DNA of 64,000 nt from positions 12,166,935 to 12,230,934 of the forward strand of contig NC_058338.1 in assembly GCF_905475395.1 (NCBI RefSeq), in the 5' to 3' direction. The stretch is from Chrysoperla carnea. Lineage: Eukaryota > Arthropoda > Insecta > Neuroptera > Chrysopidae. The notes under the pieces were generated by a model. That model made no database searches. It saw nothing but the letters and a program-made list of their open reading frames with translations, and had not been told where the DNA came from. Positions 1-13,478 of this stretch are shown here, one piece after another. How positions within the stretch are numbered: the stretch's first letter is position 1; each line of letters opens with the position of its first letter. The translations under genes and the position numbers were made by a program.

Positions 1-356
1 AAATTATCCGGTGTCTTCCGGAAAGTAATATTACAATTGATTGGCTTTCAGTGGAATATAAAAAAAATTTTTATAAAAGGCTATAAATAAAATGTATATT
101 TTTCACATTTCAAAGTAAAACCTTTTTCATCAATAATGCAGATACTTTGTTACAAAATACAACATAGTCGAAATTTCTTGGAATAAATTTCAATAAGACA
201 CAAAAATATTACCTCTCAAATTGTAAATTGAAAAACGTTACATATTCTTCAATTCTCCATAAAAATATTTTTTTATTATCCTGTGAATAAAACTTCTATG
301 AATACTACTTTTTATTATATTAAGTTTGTTTATTTCCTATACACTATTTATATTTA

Positions 357-418
357 GTGCAAGTAAAAAAGGATAGTGCTATATAGTGTATTATAATATT
401 ATCCTTTTTTACTTACAC
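357..418. repeat. Short inverted repeat, 19-bp arms, 24-nt loop
   Basis: Arms at 357-375 and 400-418 are complementary over 19 bp with a single mismatch (GTGCAAGTAAA... against GTGTAAGTAAA...). The loop is about 24 nt. The size and pairing resemble a small foldback or a pre-microRNA, but there is no evidence of expression. Confidence 0.6.
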
Positions 419-892
419 CGAGTGTAAAAGTTGCAATAAAAAAGAGCATATTATATTACGTAGTACACTACCTATGTAGGTACTAGGTAGGTATAGTATT
501 AGCGTGATCAGAAACACGATGCAATTCTATATAGTCTAGTTCACAAATGCACTTTTTAGTAACCCCAGTGCGTCTTCTCAGAAAGTTGCGACCATGGTGT
601 CATTCTATGCGTAATTTAAACATTTTTTTTGGAAAAAATCTGAGTTATTTAGTTTGTAACAATCTCATAATAATTAAACCAAGATGGCGGCCTTCGCAAA
701 AGGGATAGCATCCCGCCTTTTCAAATTTAAGCTTTTCTTTAACCACAATATCCGTAACCAAAAAATCGAGATTCCCCTACAAAAATGCGATTTAAAAATC
801 TAGGATGCATGTACTAACTTGTGAACTACACTTGTATACATATGACAAGCTACAATTCATGATAGACGGATGTTTAACTAATTTTAATATAG

Positions 893-1429
893 ACAAGTGA
901 AAACAAACAATTGACTGAGTTAATTGTTGAAATACCATGCATAGTCAGTGTTGATTTCTTTATCACATTACACATACAAACATGTGACACATACATAACT
1001 AATAATCAAGTATAGTACATATTATACAATTTCCACCTAATTGGCGCCCTCACGGGTAAACAGTGATGTTTACAAAAAAAATGTTTCACACAAAAGTTGT
1101 TTATTTTTTGATAAAGAGAATTTTTTACATTTAAACTTTTGTTCTATCTCTAACGGTTTACAAGACTCAATTGACCTATGATGCTCATTTACGAACTTGA
1201 CCTCACTTTTTACGTCCTGAGTACGCTGTTTCAGCTCGATATCTTTTTTCGTTTTTGAGTTATCGTGTCCACAGACGGACGGACGGACGGACAACCGGAA
1301 ATGGACTAATTAGGTGATTTAGTGAACACCTATGACAAATTTTTTTTCCTAGCATCATTATTTTTAAGCGTTACAAACTTGGGACTAAACTTAATATACT
1401 ATTTATATTTCATATATACATGGTATAAA
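893..1429 (+). repeat. R530 dispersed repeat, full-length copy
   Basis: This is a complete copy of a repeat seen at least ten times in the window. It starts ACAAGTGAAAACAAACAATT, contains a GGACGGACGGAC tract next to the conserved block CGTTTTTGAGTTATCGTGTC, and ends in a hairpin (ATACTATTTATA ... TATACATGGTAT in this copy) followed by TATAAA. It has no terminal inverted repeats and no coding capacity. Target-site duplications are not obvious. The superfamily is undetermined; the defined ends suggest a non-autonomous transposon. Confidence 0.85.
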
Positions 1430-4065
1430 TATCAAATAGGAATACTGTGTAGATAGAGTATATTGCATTTATACTTTATTAGTTATTCTAGGAATAGAAA
1501 CGACTAATTAATCCATACAAAATTTTACTCTACAGAGAGCAGCGGTAGCAATAGATAAAATTGATTTCATATGGCTAGTAAATCATAAAAACATGAAAAT
1601 TGCTGTCCAGTAAATAGCAATATCTGAATATAAACTACAGAATGATTAGTACATTGTACCCCTAGGTACTACATCTTACCCTATATATATTTTGTTATTA
1701 AATGGTATTCAGTTCAGTATTCACAATTTAGTGAAAAGATATCTGGAATTTAGTAAGTAATTTCAATAATAATGTTATATTAAAGTTATAGATATAGTTA
1801 TAGATGATACATCATAGGTGGAGTATGACTACATTTATAACATACGTATCTATCTATATAAAATGAACTCATTCACCTACGTACGCCCCCATCACCAGCT
1901 TCAGCTACAGTCTACGAATCTGAGTTCACTTCAATTATGTTTATACACTTACTTCTACGTATCATATTTATATTTATATTTCAAGTGCAAATTATACAGT
2001 GTGTAAATGTGCATACAACCGAAAAATAGTTATCTGTTAACTTGCTTAAACTTAAGCGGCTTCTGTTAAAATTTCAATTCGATTCTCTGTACTGATTACG
2101 AGAAAAAACAATATATGAATTCACTTAAAGAATTTTTTTTAAATCACAACCTCATCCCAAAGTTTGCCGTTTTATATTGAAATACAGTGAAAATACTTTC
2201 CTGGTGATTGGAATAAGTACAGCTAAATATTTGAATTTAAAATAGAATGGGATTGAATTTCAGATATGAATTCATTGATACAAAATCACAGAAGTTAAAT
2301 AAACTAAATCATTACTTCTATGAAAGAGATTGATAGTTGGAATATATACTCGTGTAAATAAAGCGAATCGACAAATTAAAAGAACATTTCTTTACGTTTG
2401 CTTTAAATATAGGATTTGGTTACTACGAGCACATACCTGTCATGTACAGATGATGTGCGGCTGTGTCAACTTCATGAAGATTGTTGTTATCAATTTACAC
2501 ACAGTTTGAAATAAACTTATTGATCAATTTTTTGAAAATACAATCAAACTTGGGTTCATGTAAGTCTGGTTCTCATCTGGTTATAACATGGGTGAAGTTT
2601 TGCCTTATACCGTCTCTTGTACTAGAGAGTCTCTTGTACTATTTAAACATTCTACTCTGTTAATTTTTATTTGCAATTGTTAACTTGTGTTTTGATATGT
2701 GAAAATATTGCTAAATTCAGTTTGAAAAAGAAAAAATTGAATGTATATTAAACATTCTGTATACTTGTATGCATGTGATAGAGACACTTTTCCAACAATT
2801 TTCCACCAACCACCTTTTTCAAGTATTATTAATAAATAATATTATCAACATGGAATATCTAATATTATTTATACAGAATGTTACTATAAAGATTAGCCAT
2901 TGAAACATTAAAATAAGGTATTCTCCAATTTTTTTTAATGTGCTTTAAAAATAATACCACATAAACTTTATTGTGAGTCTCTTTATCCAAGTCCGCATTG
3001 CTCATAGAGGAAGAAGCGAGATGAGTATACAGCTCTTCTGCCTATCCCAGTTTCTCTCATAGTAATGAGATAGGTAGAAAAAATATGTTGTCTCTCTGTC
3101 TTACTCGTATTTTAGTTAGTCACTGTCTTACTCGTATGTTAAGTTAGGAGTCTTCTGTAAGTCACGTTTGCCCATGCCTGGCATTCATGACGTACCTTTC
3201 TGAAGATAATAAAATTGTAGCTAGAATAATTTTTATATCTTGAATAAAAACAACATCGACAACCTAGACCTTAGAATAAAATAATAAAATAAAATCTTAA
3301 ATAGAATATTAGACAAGTTTTAGTATACATAAACATTATATTCTAAGGATAAAGTGTAAATTTGTTAAAACACATACACTTATTTATATACTGTTGCTGA
3401 TTTTATTACTCTTACGTCGAATATTCACGTCACTTATGGTAGATAGTAGACGAGACTCACTATAGATACATACCAACTCAATACAAATAGTATCAAATAT
3501 AAATTTCTGATAGGTACTAAAGAATATTTGCTACTAGTCGCAGAAACAATGCTATCAAGTTCGAAAAATTTGAACAGTCAGATTTGAATGCGATTTTCGG
3601 CATTCGATTTTTTAGAGCGTCAGAAAATTTGGTGACCTTAATTGTTTTATAAGGTACCCGAGATACCTTAGAGATAAATTCTCTCGACCTCTGCGACCCC
3701 AAGTAACCCCCGAGTATCGAGTTTGGATCGATTATATAACGAATTATGCGAAAACTCCTTTACCTTGGACACTAGGGCACTCCTTCGGCACCAGGTACAT
3801 AGGTGACCAATTCTGACGCGATATTCGTATTCAGCGACCCCAGTCACTTTCGTCACTATTAACTGAATTGTGAATTTAGTATATTTACTATAACCGATAT
3901 AATCGATTTATAAAGAAACATTCCTAACATACTGCTTGTTAGAAGAACAATATCATTCTGTTTTATAAACCACATGAAGCTAAAAAAAACCTTGGTAACA
4001 ATGAAATTTTAACATTGATCCATATTTATCCATAAAATTATTTACATGTGGCTTCCATATACAAA

Positions 4066-4234
4066 CTAGCATTCCCTTTTTCACCACCTTAGACAGGTGG
4101 TTAGAGGGTGAATTTTATTATTTTATTCTCATTCCTACTGAATGTATACAAAAAAATTTCATTCAAATTGGCCAAGCCATTTCGGTGAAGTTTAAACACA
4201 AACACCGTAACACAAAATTTTTATATATTAATAT
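4066..4234 (-). repeat. Helitron-like 3'-end dispersed repeat fragment
   Basis: Read on the minus strand it begins near TAATATATAAAAA and ends in GGAATGCTAGT, with a GGTGG/CCACC hairpin upstream of the end. A CTAGT terminus preceded by a hairpin is the pattern of Helitron 3' ends. The piece is short and diverged, so the assignment is tentative. Confidence 0.4.
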
Positions 4235-5626
4235 AAATTAATAGGCATAATCATATGATATTGCCAATATTATTTGTTTAAATAAATAGCCAACATTGCT
4301 TCTGGCATTAAATCACAATACTGAATAATTGATATTTTAGTGTGGTTTAGTTTATTCAAATATTTGTAAATGGTAGTTTTATTTAGTTGAAAAGCTGCAG
4401 CTCCATTCAATTACTGCCACCTACTGTTTATTTGTTCATCATCCACACAATAAAATATTAATTATATATTGATCTTTTTACTAAATAATAATAATTCTAG
4501 AATTATTGAAATACCTTCATTCATTTAGCAACCTGTCAGCCAATAATATGAATCCGATCGTTTTGTGTTGCATTTACGATTGGCTTTATCTTTAGTTTGT
4601 CTTAATTGCAAATGCGGTGTACAACGACCTTTCATGATCACTTGTTTTTTGTCATCGAAAGATACGCATTATTTTTTTTATACACACACCATCTGAACAA
4701 GTTTGGCAGTGAATATTATGCATTTTTCTCTATTACCAACGTTAAAATCCTAAACACCTGATAATTTAACCAAAAACAAGCAAAAACAATCATTATGCGA
4801 CTCGACTCAGTATAAAAGCATCAAGACGAAAATAATAGTGCTTTCTGTGCGTAGATCACTAGTCGTTATCAATTATGGAGATCAACTCACAACTGATCAA
4901 TCAAATACTTGTAGTGTGGGTGTATTTTAATGAATAAGAAATGAAGCTACTTCGGTAAATGTCGTAGTTTGTCGTGTTGTAAAAGGCACTGTCTTAAGCC
5001 TGCCTTACTATACGTTCTTATGTATGGAATTTTATTGATAGTTCGTGTCTTTGAACTTTGAACTATTCTTTCTAGAATAGTTCGTGTATTTGTCTGTAGG
5101 CCGCCAGCAGCGAATGCGAAGTCACTTAAAATTCAATGTATGCCGTATAGAATTATAAATGATACCCGTTAAGATGTTGTGTTTATTGATAGTATTCGTA
5201 GATAAATAATATTAGATATCAGATTAAGATTATACATATTTGTTTGAATTATGTCGAGTAGGCAGTGTCTTTCTGTCTATATGTAATGCACGCCATTGCT
5301 CGGAAGGGAAGGGTTTTTGAAAGTTGAGTTCATAAGAACTTTTGATTAGCAATTTATTGTGTCCGGGGTCCTTTCTTACGGTGTATTAATGGTTGATTAT
5401 AACTGGGAATTGTATAATAAAATATGTGCATATAGTGTGTATTGTATATTGTGTAGATAGATGTATTTAACGAAATGGAGATACAATTTGAATAATTTTC
5501 ATCAAAATTATTAGATATACATCCAAATATAAAATAATCTAAATATTTTCTTTATATAGATATAATATATTATATATAGGTAGGTAGATATACCTATGTA
5601 AACATTTTTAACAAATATTAATAATA

Positions 5627-6105
5627 ACAAGTGAAAACAAACAATTGACTGAGTTAATTATTGAAATACCATGTGTAGACAGTGTTGATTACTCTATCAC
5701 ATTACACATATACCTCTGTCCCACATACATAACTGATAATCTCATATTAATACATACTATAAAATTTGCATCTAATGTGTGCCCTCGTGAGCAAACAATG
5801 CTTTTTACAAAAAAATTATTCAAACAAAAGTTGTTTATTTTTTAACAAGGAACATTTTTTACATTTAAACTTTTGTTCTATTTCTAACGGTTTACAATAC
5901 CCAATTGACTTATGTTGCTCATTTACGAACTCGACCTTACTTTTTACGTCCTGAGTGCGCTGTAAAAAACGGACAACCGAAAATGGACTAATTAGATGAA
6001 CACTTATACCAAAACTTTTTTCGTAGCATCAATATTTTTAAGCGTTACAAACTTGGGACTAAACTTAATATACTTTGATATATTTCATATTTCATATGGT
6101 ATAAT
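5627..6105 (+). repeat. R530 dispersed repeat, slightly shortened copy
   Basis: It carries both conserved ends (ACAAGTGAAAACAAACAATT at the left, GGTATAA at the right) but lacks part of the central block around the GGAC tract, so it is about 60 bp shorter than the copy at 893-1429. Just beyond its right end, 6109-6151, lies a 12-bp perfect hairpin (CTCTCTGTTGGT / ACCAACAGAGAG). Confidence 0.8.
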
Positions 6106-7860
6106 AATCTCTCTGTTGGTATGATTTCAAAACGAGTAGACCAACAGAGAGAGCTTGGCTTGGTACAGATCATCAGAATCAGAATCAGAATCAGGTACAA
6201 AGCTAGAGGAACCAGGAGATGAGGTATGTTGTTAGTATCCACCTATAGAAGGTAAACTGTGGAGTTCTATGAATTTGAAATGGAATTTAACAAATATAGA
6301 TATTATGAACGATCATGGTAAAAATATTATTGTTTTGTTATTATTATTATTAAATAATTTCATTTAATATAACTCGCGTTTACATACACTACACAAGAGC
6401 TACACATATTTTGTGCTAGTACTGGTAGCTCAAATATCAGAATAATATTTCAGATATTTTCATTTCAATTTATAAAATATGATGTTCTGTTGTGTTTTGT
6501 TCCAATTGTTATTATTTCGTATATATTTATAGGTAGAAATGAGCTATTAAAACAATTTTATTCACGTAGCGATCGTAGAAATTTTCATTTTACAAAAATT
6601 TTTCAAATTAAACAATATAATATTCAAATTAAAAAATTTATTTATGTTTTTTTCTATAAAGGAAAAAAATTACATTCATTCTTTGAAAATATGAAAATTT
6701 TATCTGATGGAAACTTGTTTCTTGTAAATTTTTGTTAGTGCTTGAATAATGCTTTTCAAATATTTATTTATATCTTCAAATTTTCTATATCCGAGAATAT
6801 TTATTAAATCTCAGTGCCGTGGACGTTTCAAGGGTAGTTTACCCCAAAAAAAAATAATGATACCAAATTTTTTGGCTATCCTATACATTATTTAGAAGTT
6901 TTAAATATTCCTACATACTTTGCAAAACTTCTTATAAAGAATGACTTTTTTTCTTAAAATGTAAAATAAGAAAATTTACAAGTATAGTTACCTCTATTCG
7001 GGGACACACTGTATATGTTACAGTCAGAATTCTTAATCAATCAAAAGTACGTTTTACTGACAAAATCAGTTAGTTTTTGACTTTCGACAATAATACTTTT
7101 GACTGTTATTTCAGTCGAAAGTACTATTGCCCAATGAAGGTGAAGGTATTGCCCAAAAGTAGTTTTGACTAACTAATTTTTCCTTAATTTTACTTCAATT
7201 ATTTTAACTACATTTAAAGTTAATAATCATTAAAGATTAATGTTATTGTCTTTTTTCGTTACTGTCAATTTTTTAAGTACTTGTACTCTTACTTTAATAA
7301 ACGCAATCACAGTGTTAAATGAAAAACGAAAAAACCCGCAACCCCTTGCTAACTCAACCCCATTGAAGGCATGACCAACCCGTGAATCAGAGAATGAACA
7401 GTCGCAGGGTTAAAGCGAGTTGTTTTTATCCCGAATTGTTTTGAGCGAGTTGTTTTGGCCAGAGTTATTAAATATCGAGTTAGTCATGATGGTTCCCCTA
7501 ACGATTAACACTAGTTTTGACCAGAAGCGTCAGTCAAAATCACTTTTCACTGCAAATTTAAAGTCAAATGAAATTAACCAATGATTTTCAGACAAAACAA
7601 CTATAGACTAACACACCTGTGCAAACAATTCAAAAATGATTGCCGATTTGTCTAAACGATTTCCCATCTCGGCACTACACTACTTTAATTAATAGCAATT
7701 GAATTATTGTAAAATTTCAAGAAAGTATTAAAAGAAAGTACATATAATAAATGTTTTTCATTATTTTATTTAGTTTTCTGGATCATATCCAGGAAAATGT
7801 TCTAATGTGTCCCTCTAACAGTGTAACACTACGTAAATAGGGACTATGTATAGTGTACAG

Positions 7861-8217
7861 TGTACAATGTATACCATGTGTGTTTGTACCATCTAGGCAT
7901 ATACATATCTGTAGTATGACAGAATACATCCGTTTAGTAATGCATCTAAGCGAGAGGTATTATATACATGTATTGAAAAATAAGCTGGAAGACGCTTGGA
8001 GAGTGGGAGTTTTTTAGTTACAGATAACTAGTAAGTTCATCAAAACTCCAACTCTCTGCATGCATACAACAGAAGATCTGTCGTATCGTATCTGTAGTCT
8101 TACAACACATACATATAATACCTCTCGCTTAGATGCATTACTAAACGGATGTATTCTGTCATACTACAGATATGTATATGCCTAGATGATACAAACACAC
8201 ATGGTATACAACGTACA
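7861..8217. repeat. Near-perfect foldback element with ~105-bp arms
   Basis: The left arm 7861-7965 and the right arm 8112-8217 are reverse complements. About 93 bp of this pairs with only one mismatch (TACCATC against TATCATC), and a few more mismatches lie at the outer ends. A second, inner pairing joins 7999-8013 to 8041-8055 (GAGAGTGGGAGTTTT against GAGAGTTGGAGTTTT). There is no coding capacity. The high arm identity points to a young foldback MITE, or to a hairpin kept by recent gene conversion. Confidence 0.85.
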
Positions 8218-8782
8218 ATGTTACATTGATATGATAAATTCATTTTTATATTACGCGTGAAATTAATGTAAAAATTTATTTATGCATGAAATGTAATAAT
8301 TATTTTCACATTGTGTTATGTTACACTTACATTTGCACTGTAGCAATAGGTATGACAAATTTACGAAAAATTAATTTTCATTATTTCTGGGTACATGAAT
8401 AATAAATAATACTACATACCTACCATTGAAATTAATAATGTATGTACCGATTATATTTATATTGTTCACTTTATCATTTCTAATAACTCTAACTCTGTCT
8501 GTCTCTCTCTCTAGTTTATATGTGAATGTGGACAAATATCGTAAAACAACAGAAAATCATTCATCTGGATTTTAATTTTTATAATAAACGTTTTACTTTT
8601 TTTGGGGTTATCTGACCTATAATTTTGTTTTTAATCATTAAATTTAGGTGAAAAATATTTTTTTGATTAAATAAGCCTTTTTATGTTTTTTTTGGATAGG
8701 TATTTTAAATTACTCAGAATCGGAGAAAATTTTATGAGCAAAAAATGGATTTTTGAATACTCTAAATAGAGGTAGTTATTAA

Positions 8783-9110
8783 TGCAGAATGCGAAATTTT
8801 AAGCAGAGCAGACGTAGGCATTACATAATTAATATTGTTCTTTATTGAAGAATGAACTAAAATCTCGTTCGAACGCTATGTGTGTGTCTGTCTGTGGCAT
8901 TGTAGCGCCTAAATGGATAAACCTATTTTAATTTTTTAGTTTTTATTTGAAAGGTAATTTAACGGAGAGTGTTCTTAGCTATGTAAGTGCAAGCTTAGAG
9001 TTAAGTACCCGAAAAAACTAAAAAATTAACGATGATCTTCAAAATCGATTCATTTTGAACGTATAATTTTAACATATAAATAATTACTATGGAAATGAAT
9101 GGTCAAATAA
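8783..9110 (+). repeat. Dispersed repeat of the CTGTCTGTGGCATTGTAGCG type
   Basis: It contains the motif CTGTCTGTGGCATTGTAGCG followed by CCTAAATGGATAAACC and a run ending in AAAATCGATTC. This arrangement is typical of a class of old insect dispersed repeats. Boundaries are approximate and there is no coding capacity. A second, more diverged copy follows at 9295-9470. Confidence 0.45.
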
Positions 9111-9294
9111 ACCTGGGTCAATTCATTTTGAAAATTAAATGGTAAAATAATTAGGTAATTCAAAACAATAATTCAAAAGAACAAACTCAACTCAACTATT
9201 TTAGTTACAATTAAAATATTTCCAAAAATTTGTCCCAAAAAATGATAGCTCTCTAAGTATCTTTTTCATCTCATCTGATGTCCTTGACCATCAC

Positions 9295-9470
9295 TTTGAT
9301 ATTGATTTAAGAAGGAGTGTTATAAGTTTAAAGTGTTTATCTGTGCATCTGTGTGTTTCTCAGTGGTATCATAGCCCCTGAACCGCCTTGATTGAGAACA
9401 TTTTATAGCTAAGTTTCCAAAAATCGGTTCACAAGGAATAAATCACATTTGTCGGGGGTTTTTTAAATTT
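9295..9470 (+). repeat. Second diverged copy of the same dispersed repeat
   Basis: It shares the order of motifs with 8783-9110: a CTGTGTGTTTCTCAGTGGTA block, then AGCCCCTGAACCG, then AAAATCGGTTCAC. It is too diverged to define its ends. A 16-bp perfect palindrome (AACGTTACGTAACGTT) lies downstream at 9598-9613. Confidence 0.4.
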
Positions 9471-10748
9471 TGTAAATTTCACTTGTATATAGATACCTAA
9501 TATCAATTATTAACGGACAAACAAGTTTTTGTCAATCGAAGCACATAATATACAGTACTTGAAAGATATACGAGTACGGACACGTTAGATATACGTTAAC
9601 GTTACGTAACGTTTACGATGATATCTACACACTAGTCGAAAACATTACATAGCAGATTGAAGATTGAAGTTGAGGATGAGCTTAAACAGTAATATATGTA
9701 AGTTGTGTAACATAATAGTCACACAAAGTCATTCATTCATAAATGATCATTATTAGACCCAACAAACATCATATCATACACTTACCAACACTCAAAATGA
9801 GATTCAAATTCAAATTGACACAAAAATTAAAATTTACTCTTATCTAAAACTATTGAGAAATGCATCTATGACATGCCAATCGCATGTGCCAGGCTTCCCA
9901 GCGCTTACCTATATATGAATGATCAAAGCGCAGGAAATTTTAATTTTTGTTTTTAGTTGGGTATTTCATTTACTCCACTAAACAAATAAAAAAAATTAAT
10001 TAATTTTTCTGCGTATGATTTGAAAGTTTTTTCATTCTCAAGATTTTTTATAATACCTACATTAAAAAGTGTATGATAAACTTTTTCAAAAACCGTCAAA
10101 TTTTGCAATTATTTGACGTTAAATATTCTGGATTTCAATCGTCAATAACTCGGAAAGTGTTGACTTTTCGAAATATACTTAAATTACACACTTTTTGCTT
10201 TAGATTTGCTTAGAATTCATTACTCAATCGATTCCCGCACTCATTTATATATACCACCACTCGGCACCATATAACTTATGTTTTTTGGGATTTTATCTAC
10301 TTACCGTCAAATACTTTTCAAATAAGATTTACAAAAGCTGAAACAACTGAGTCTAGAAGCATGAAATGTACAAACGTTCCATAAATGAATGAGTATGCAC
10401 TAAGACGGGATTTTTGTAAATTCTTAAAAAGAGGGTTGAAAGTTTGTATGAAAATTGGTCATGGATCAAAACAAGTTATTTGTATGACTATTTTCAAAAA
10501 AATTCATTATTCAAGAGGATAAAATAGAATGTGAAACTTTATATGAAACTTTGGTCATTTTTGAAGTTAGAAATGTAAAAATTGATATACATATGCTCAT
10601 GATTTGAGATAAAATTTGCTCTCTTCTATGGGGAGGAAGTAATATTTAAGGTGCAAGCCGGTTGAAGTATAACAAGTGGGTCTTCAAAGTTGGGATTATC
10701 TATATTGCGAGTAGTATAGCCGCGATAAGTGATGCTAGGTTCTCTGAT

Positions 10749-10796
10749 GAATCAATGATTCACTAAATGAATCAATGATTCACTAAATGAATCATT
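10749..10796. repeat. Tandem 20-bp repeat with an internal palindrome
   Basis: The unit GAATCAATGATTCACTAAAT is repeated twice and begins a third time. Each unit contains the palindromic core GAATC-AAT-GATTC. Confidence 0.7.
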
Positions 10797-11027
10797 TATG
10801 GAATCCAATGAAATGAATCAAATATCACGACCGAAGCCGTTGGAAAAAGCTAGTAGAGTATATTGTCCTATATTTTTTGAAGCTATCAGTGTAGATAACG
10901 CTTGATATAGTCAACTTAACATCAAGTAATATCTATATAGTGTATACTGTATAGTATAGCCAGCCAGAACAGAAGTACTAAAATAGGTACAAAATTCTGT
11001 ATATGGTTGGTGTATTCATAGTGTATG

Positions 11028-11053
11028 TATAGTATAGTATAGTATAGTATAGT
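11028..11053. repeat. AGTAT microsatellite
   Basis: About five perfect AGTAT units lie in tandem within an AT-rich background. Confidence 0.75.
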
Positions 11054-11626
11054 TTAGTAGTAATAAAGCACATTGGAGAAGTTTCCTAAACCTCATACCA
11101 ACATTATATTATTAAATAATCCCTTACACAATTTCACAACATCATCTATCCCTATATCACAATTCATATAGTATTATAGTCAGTTGTATGTATTTGTTGG
11201 AAAAGGGGTAGAAGCAAGTATAATACATAGACACAAACACGTATATAATATGGTGGAGTTGATGTTGTTGAATAACATAGCACAGTGCCGCCAAGCCAAG
11301 CCAAGCCAACCAACGTGGCGATGAAATAACGGCAATAGCACATGATATTAGTAGTATTATATTATATAGGTATAAATATGTTGTTAGTACAGGATGTTTT
11401 AAAGTGCAATTGATGGCACGTCGATATCCTAGATACGTAGTGATTAGATGTCAAAAACTAGAAGGCAGGACCAAAACTGGAGTCGTATGTTCTCCTCTCA
11501 CTTGCAATTAGAAGAAAAAATCACGATTAGCATCATTTTTGTGAGAATGGAACGGATTACCTTAGCAGAGAAATAAGTAACCGCATGCACGACATCACTT
11601 CAATGGAAATATTACCGTAAGAATTT

Positions 11627-12147
11627 TCAAGTTTAGTCCCAAGTTTGTAACGCTTAAAAATAATGATGCTAGGAAAAAAATTTTGTCATAGGTGTTCATA
11701 AAATCACCTAATTAGTCAATTTCCGGTTATCCGTCCGTCCGTCCGTGGACACGATAACTCAAAAACGAAAAAAGATATCGAGCTGAAATTTTTACAGCAT
11801 ACTCAGGACGTAAAAAGTGAGGTCAAGTTCGTAAATGAGCATCATAGGTCAATTGGGTCTTGGGTCCGTAGGACCCATCTTGTAAACCGTTAGAGATAGA
11901 ACAAAAGTTTAAATGTAAAAAATGTTCCTTATCAAAAATTAAACAACTTTTGTTTGAAACATTTTTTCGTAAACATCACTGTTCACCCTTGAGGGCGCCA
12001 ATTAGGCGAAAATTTTATAATATGTACTATACTTGATTATCAGTTATGTATGTGTCACATGTTTGTATGTGTAATGTGATAAAGAAATCAACACTGACTA
12101 TGCATGGTATTTCAACAATTAAAGTCAATTTTTTGTTTTCACTTGTT
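11627..12147 (-). repeat. R530 dispersed repeat, minus-strand copy lacking the terminal hairpin
   Basis: In reverse orientation it runs from CAAGTGAAAACAAAAA near 12147 to GGGACTAAACTTGAAA near 11627. The terminal hairpin and GGTATAAAA end are missing. It contains the perfect block GGGTCC-TAC-GGACCC seen in several copies. Confidence 0.8.
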
Positions 12148-13349
12148 ATTATTAAATCTTACGTTTTTGTCAAGTAAAATATTTTTCTTACTCCAAATTA
12201 CAGGTTCTCAAACTTATTTCGCCTTTCAACCATTCCGAGAACCAGTTATTTTTAGCGCCCTCAAAGCGTGTTATAAAAATCTTGGCCTATTACATTTATG
12301 CTATACAAATTAGCCGTATGGCCCACTTTGAGGAACACTGCTGTGAATGGTACAGATACATTTTCTTCTTCCACTTTTAACATAAAATCCTCCCATTTTT
12401 TTCTGGAAGAATACCAAATTTATCGCATTGTAAAATAAAAATCTCAACATTAAAGATCAATTAACACATACTGTACAAATAACACACTCTATATATTCTG
12501 GCTGCTTGAGGACACAACGGGGAATGCATGAAGGAGAGACGACAGCGTATACGTATAATAGTAGCGGCTCGAAACTATGCCAAGAATGTGCAATTAGTGA
12601 ACGCTGAATGAACAGGCAGTATAGCACACAATCGTCGTCAACGACGGTGCTTATACTTGGTCTACTTCCACCCATCACACCCCACATGCAGAAAGGGTGG
12701 TAGATTTACTCATTTCTATACATACACATACACACATACACATATGTGTATATTTATATCGCCATATAATACTTACTACCCTTTTGTGAAATGTTGTACG
12801 CTAGCCTGCTTCTATCATCCCCTTTTCAACACAGTTCACTTTATATCAACATATTCTCTTCTTTTAGTAATATACGGAAGTAAAAGTCATTCTACTGCTG
12901 TGTTGTTGTATTTGTCATTAAATTTATGTTTATCTGTCTTTGTTTCACACACGCTAGCAGCCCAGTAAGACAATTTAACGTATATTTGACGGAAAATATA
13001 ATCATATAGAGGTAAAACAGCTTTGGTGTGTGTTAACTTGGAAATGGAAAATGATCATGTAACGTCATCATTTTGTTTGTGTGATACATAGAACAACAAC
13101 AATGCCTTTTCACTTTAGAGAGCATTCTTTAACAATGTGATAATGATTCAACTTAACCTTAAAACTTTTGGGTTTTTACAATATTCATTTTGTTGATATC
13201 CTACCTCTATTCCATTTGTAATCAATGAATTGACAACACAGCAAATTTTTGCAGATGCTATTTTGATAAATATATTTGCAGCGGCAGAAAAATGTAAGCC
13301 ACAGAATTATATCAAAAACAGAAGAAAATTACAAGGAACTTATATCTAA

Positions 13350-13478
13350 TCGTTTACAAGATGAGTCCTACGGACCCAAGGCCCAATTAACCAACTCACT
13401 TTTTATGTCCTAAGTGCGCTATAAGAATTTAAGCTTGATATCTCTTTGCATTTTTGAGTTTTCGTGCTGGCAGATATA
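13350..13478 (+). repeat. R530 fragment
   Basis: The internal part only: TCGTTTACAAGATGAGTCC, the CCTACGGACC palindrome, a CTCACTTTTTATGTCC block and TTGAGTTTTCGTG. It is diverged and lacks both ends. Confidence 0.65.

Noticed and set aside
3517-3856. Overlapping minus-strand frames in a GC-richer patch
   Set aside because: Peptides do not resemble any family I know, the two frames differ and there is no repeat boundary; left unannotated.
6490-6738. Frame containing GRNELL after a TTTATAG acceptor-like site, resembling the GRNELI start of the TEAD exon at 21665
   Set aside because: Only five or six residues match and the rest (KQFYSRSDRRNFHF) does not follow the TEA domain, so chance or a very decayed exon copy is more likely than a second TEA exon.
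6813-6845. CAGTGCCGTGG hAT-like ends here and near 53441
   Set aside because: Short matches without partner ends; could be chance.
12457-12968. Two overlapping open frames in a less AT-rich patch
   Set aside because: Low-complexity peptides with no domain and no splice-supported extension; not gene-like.
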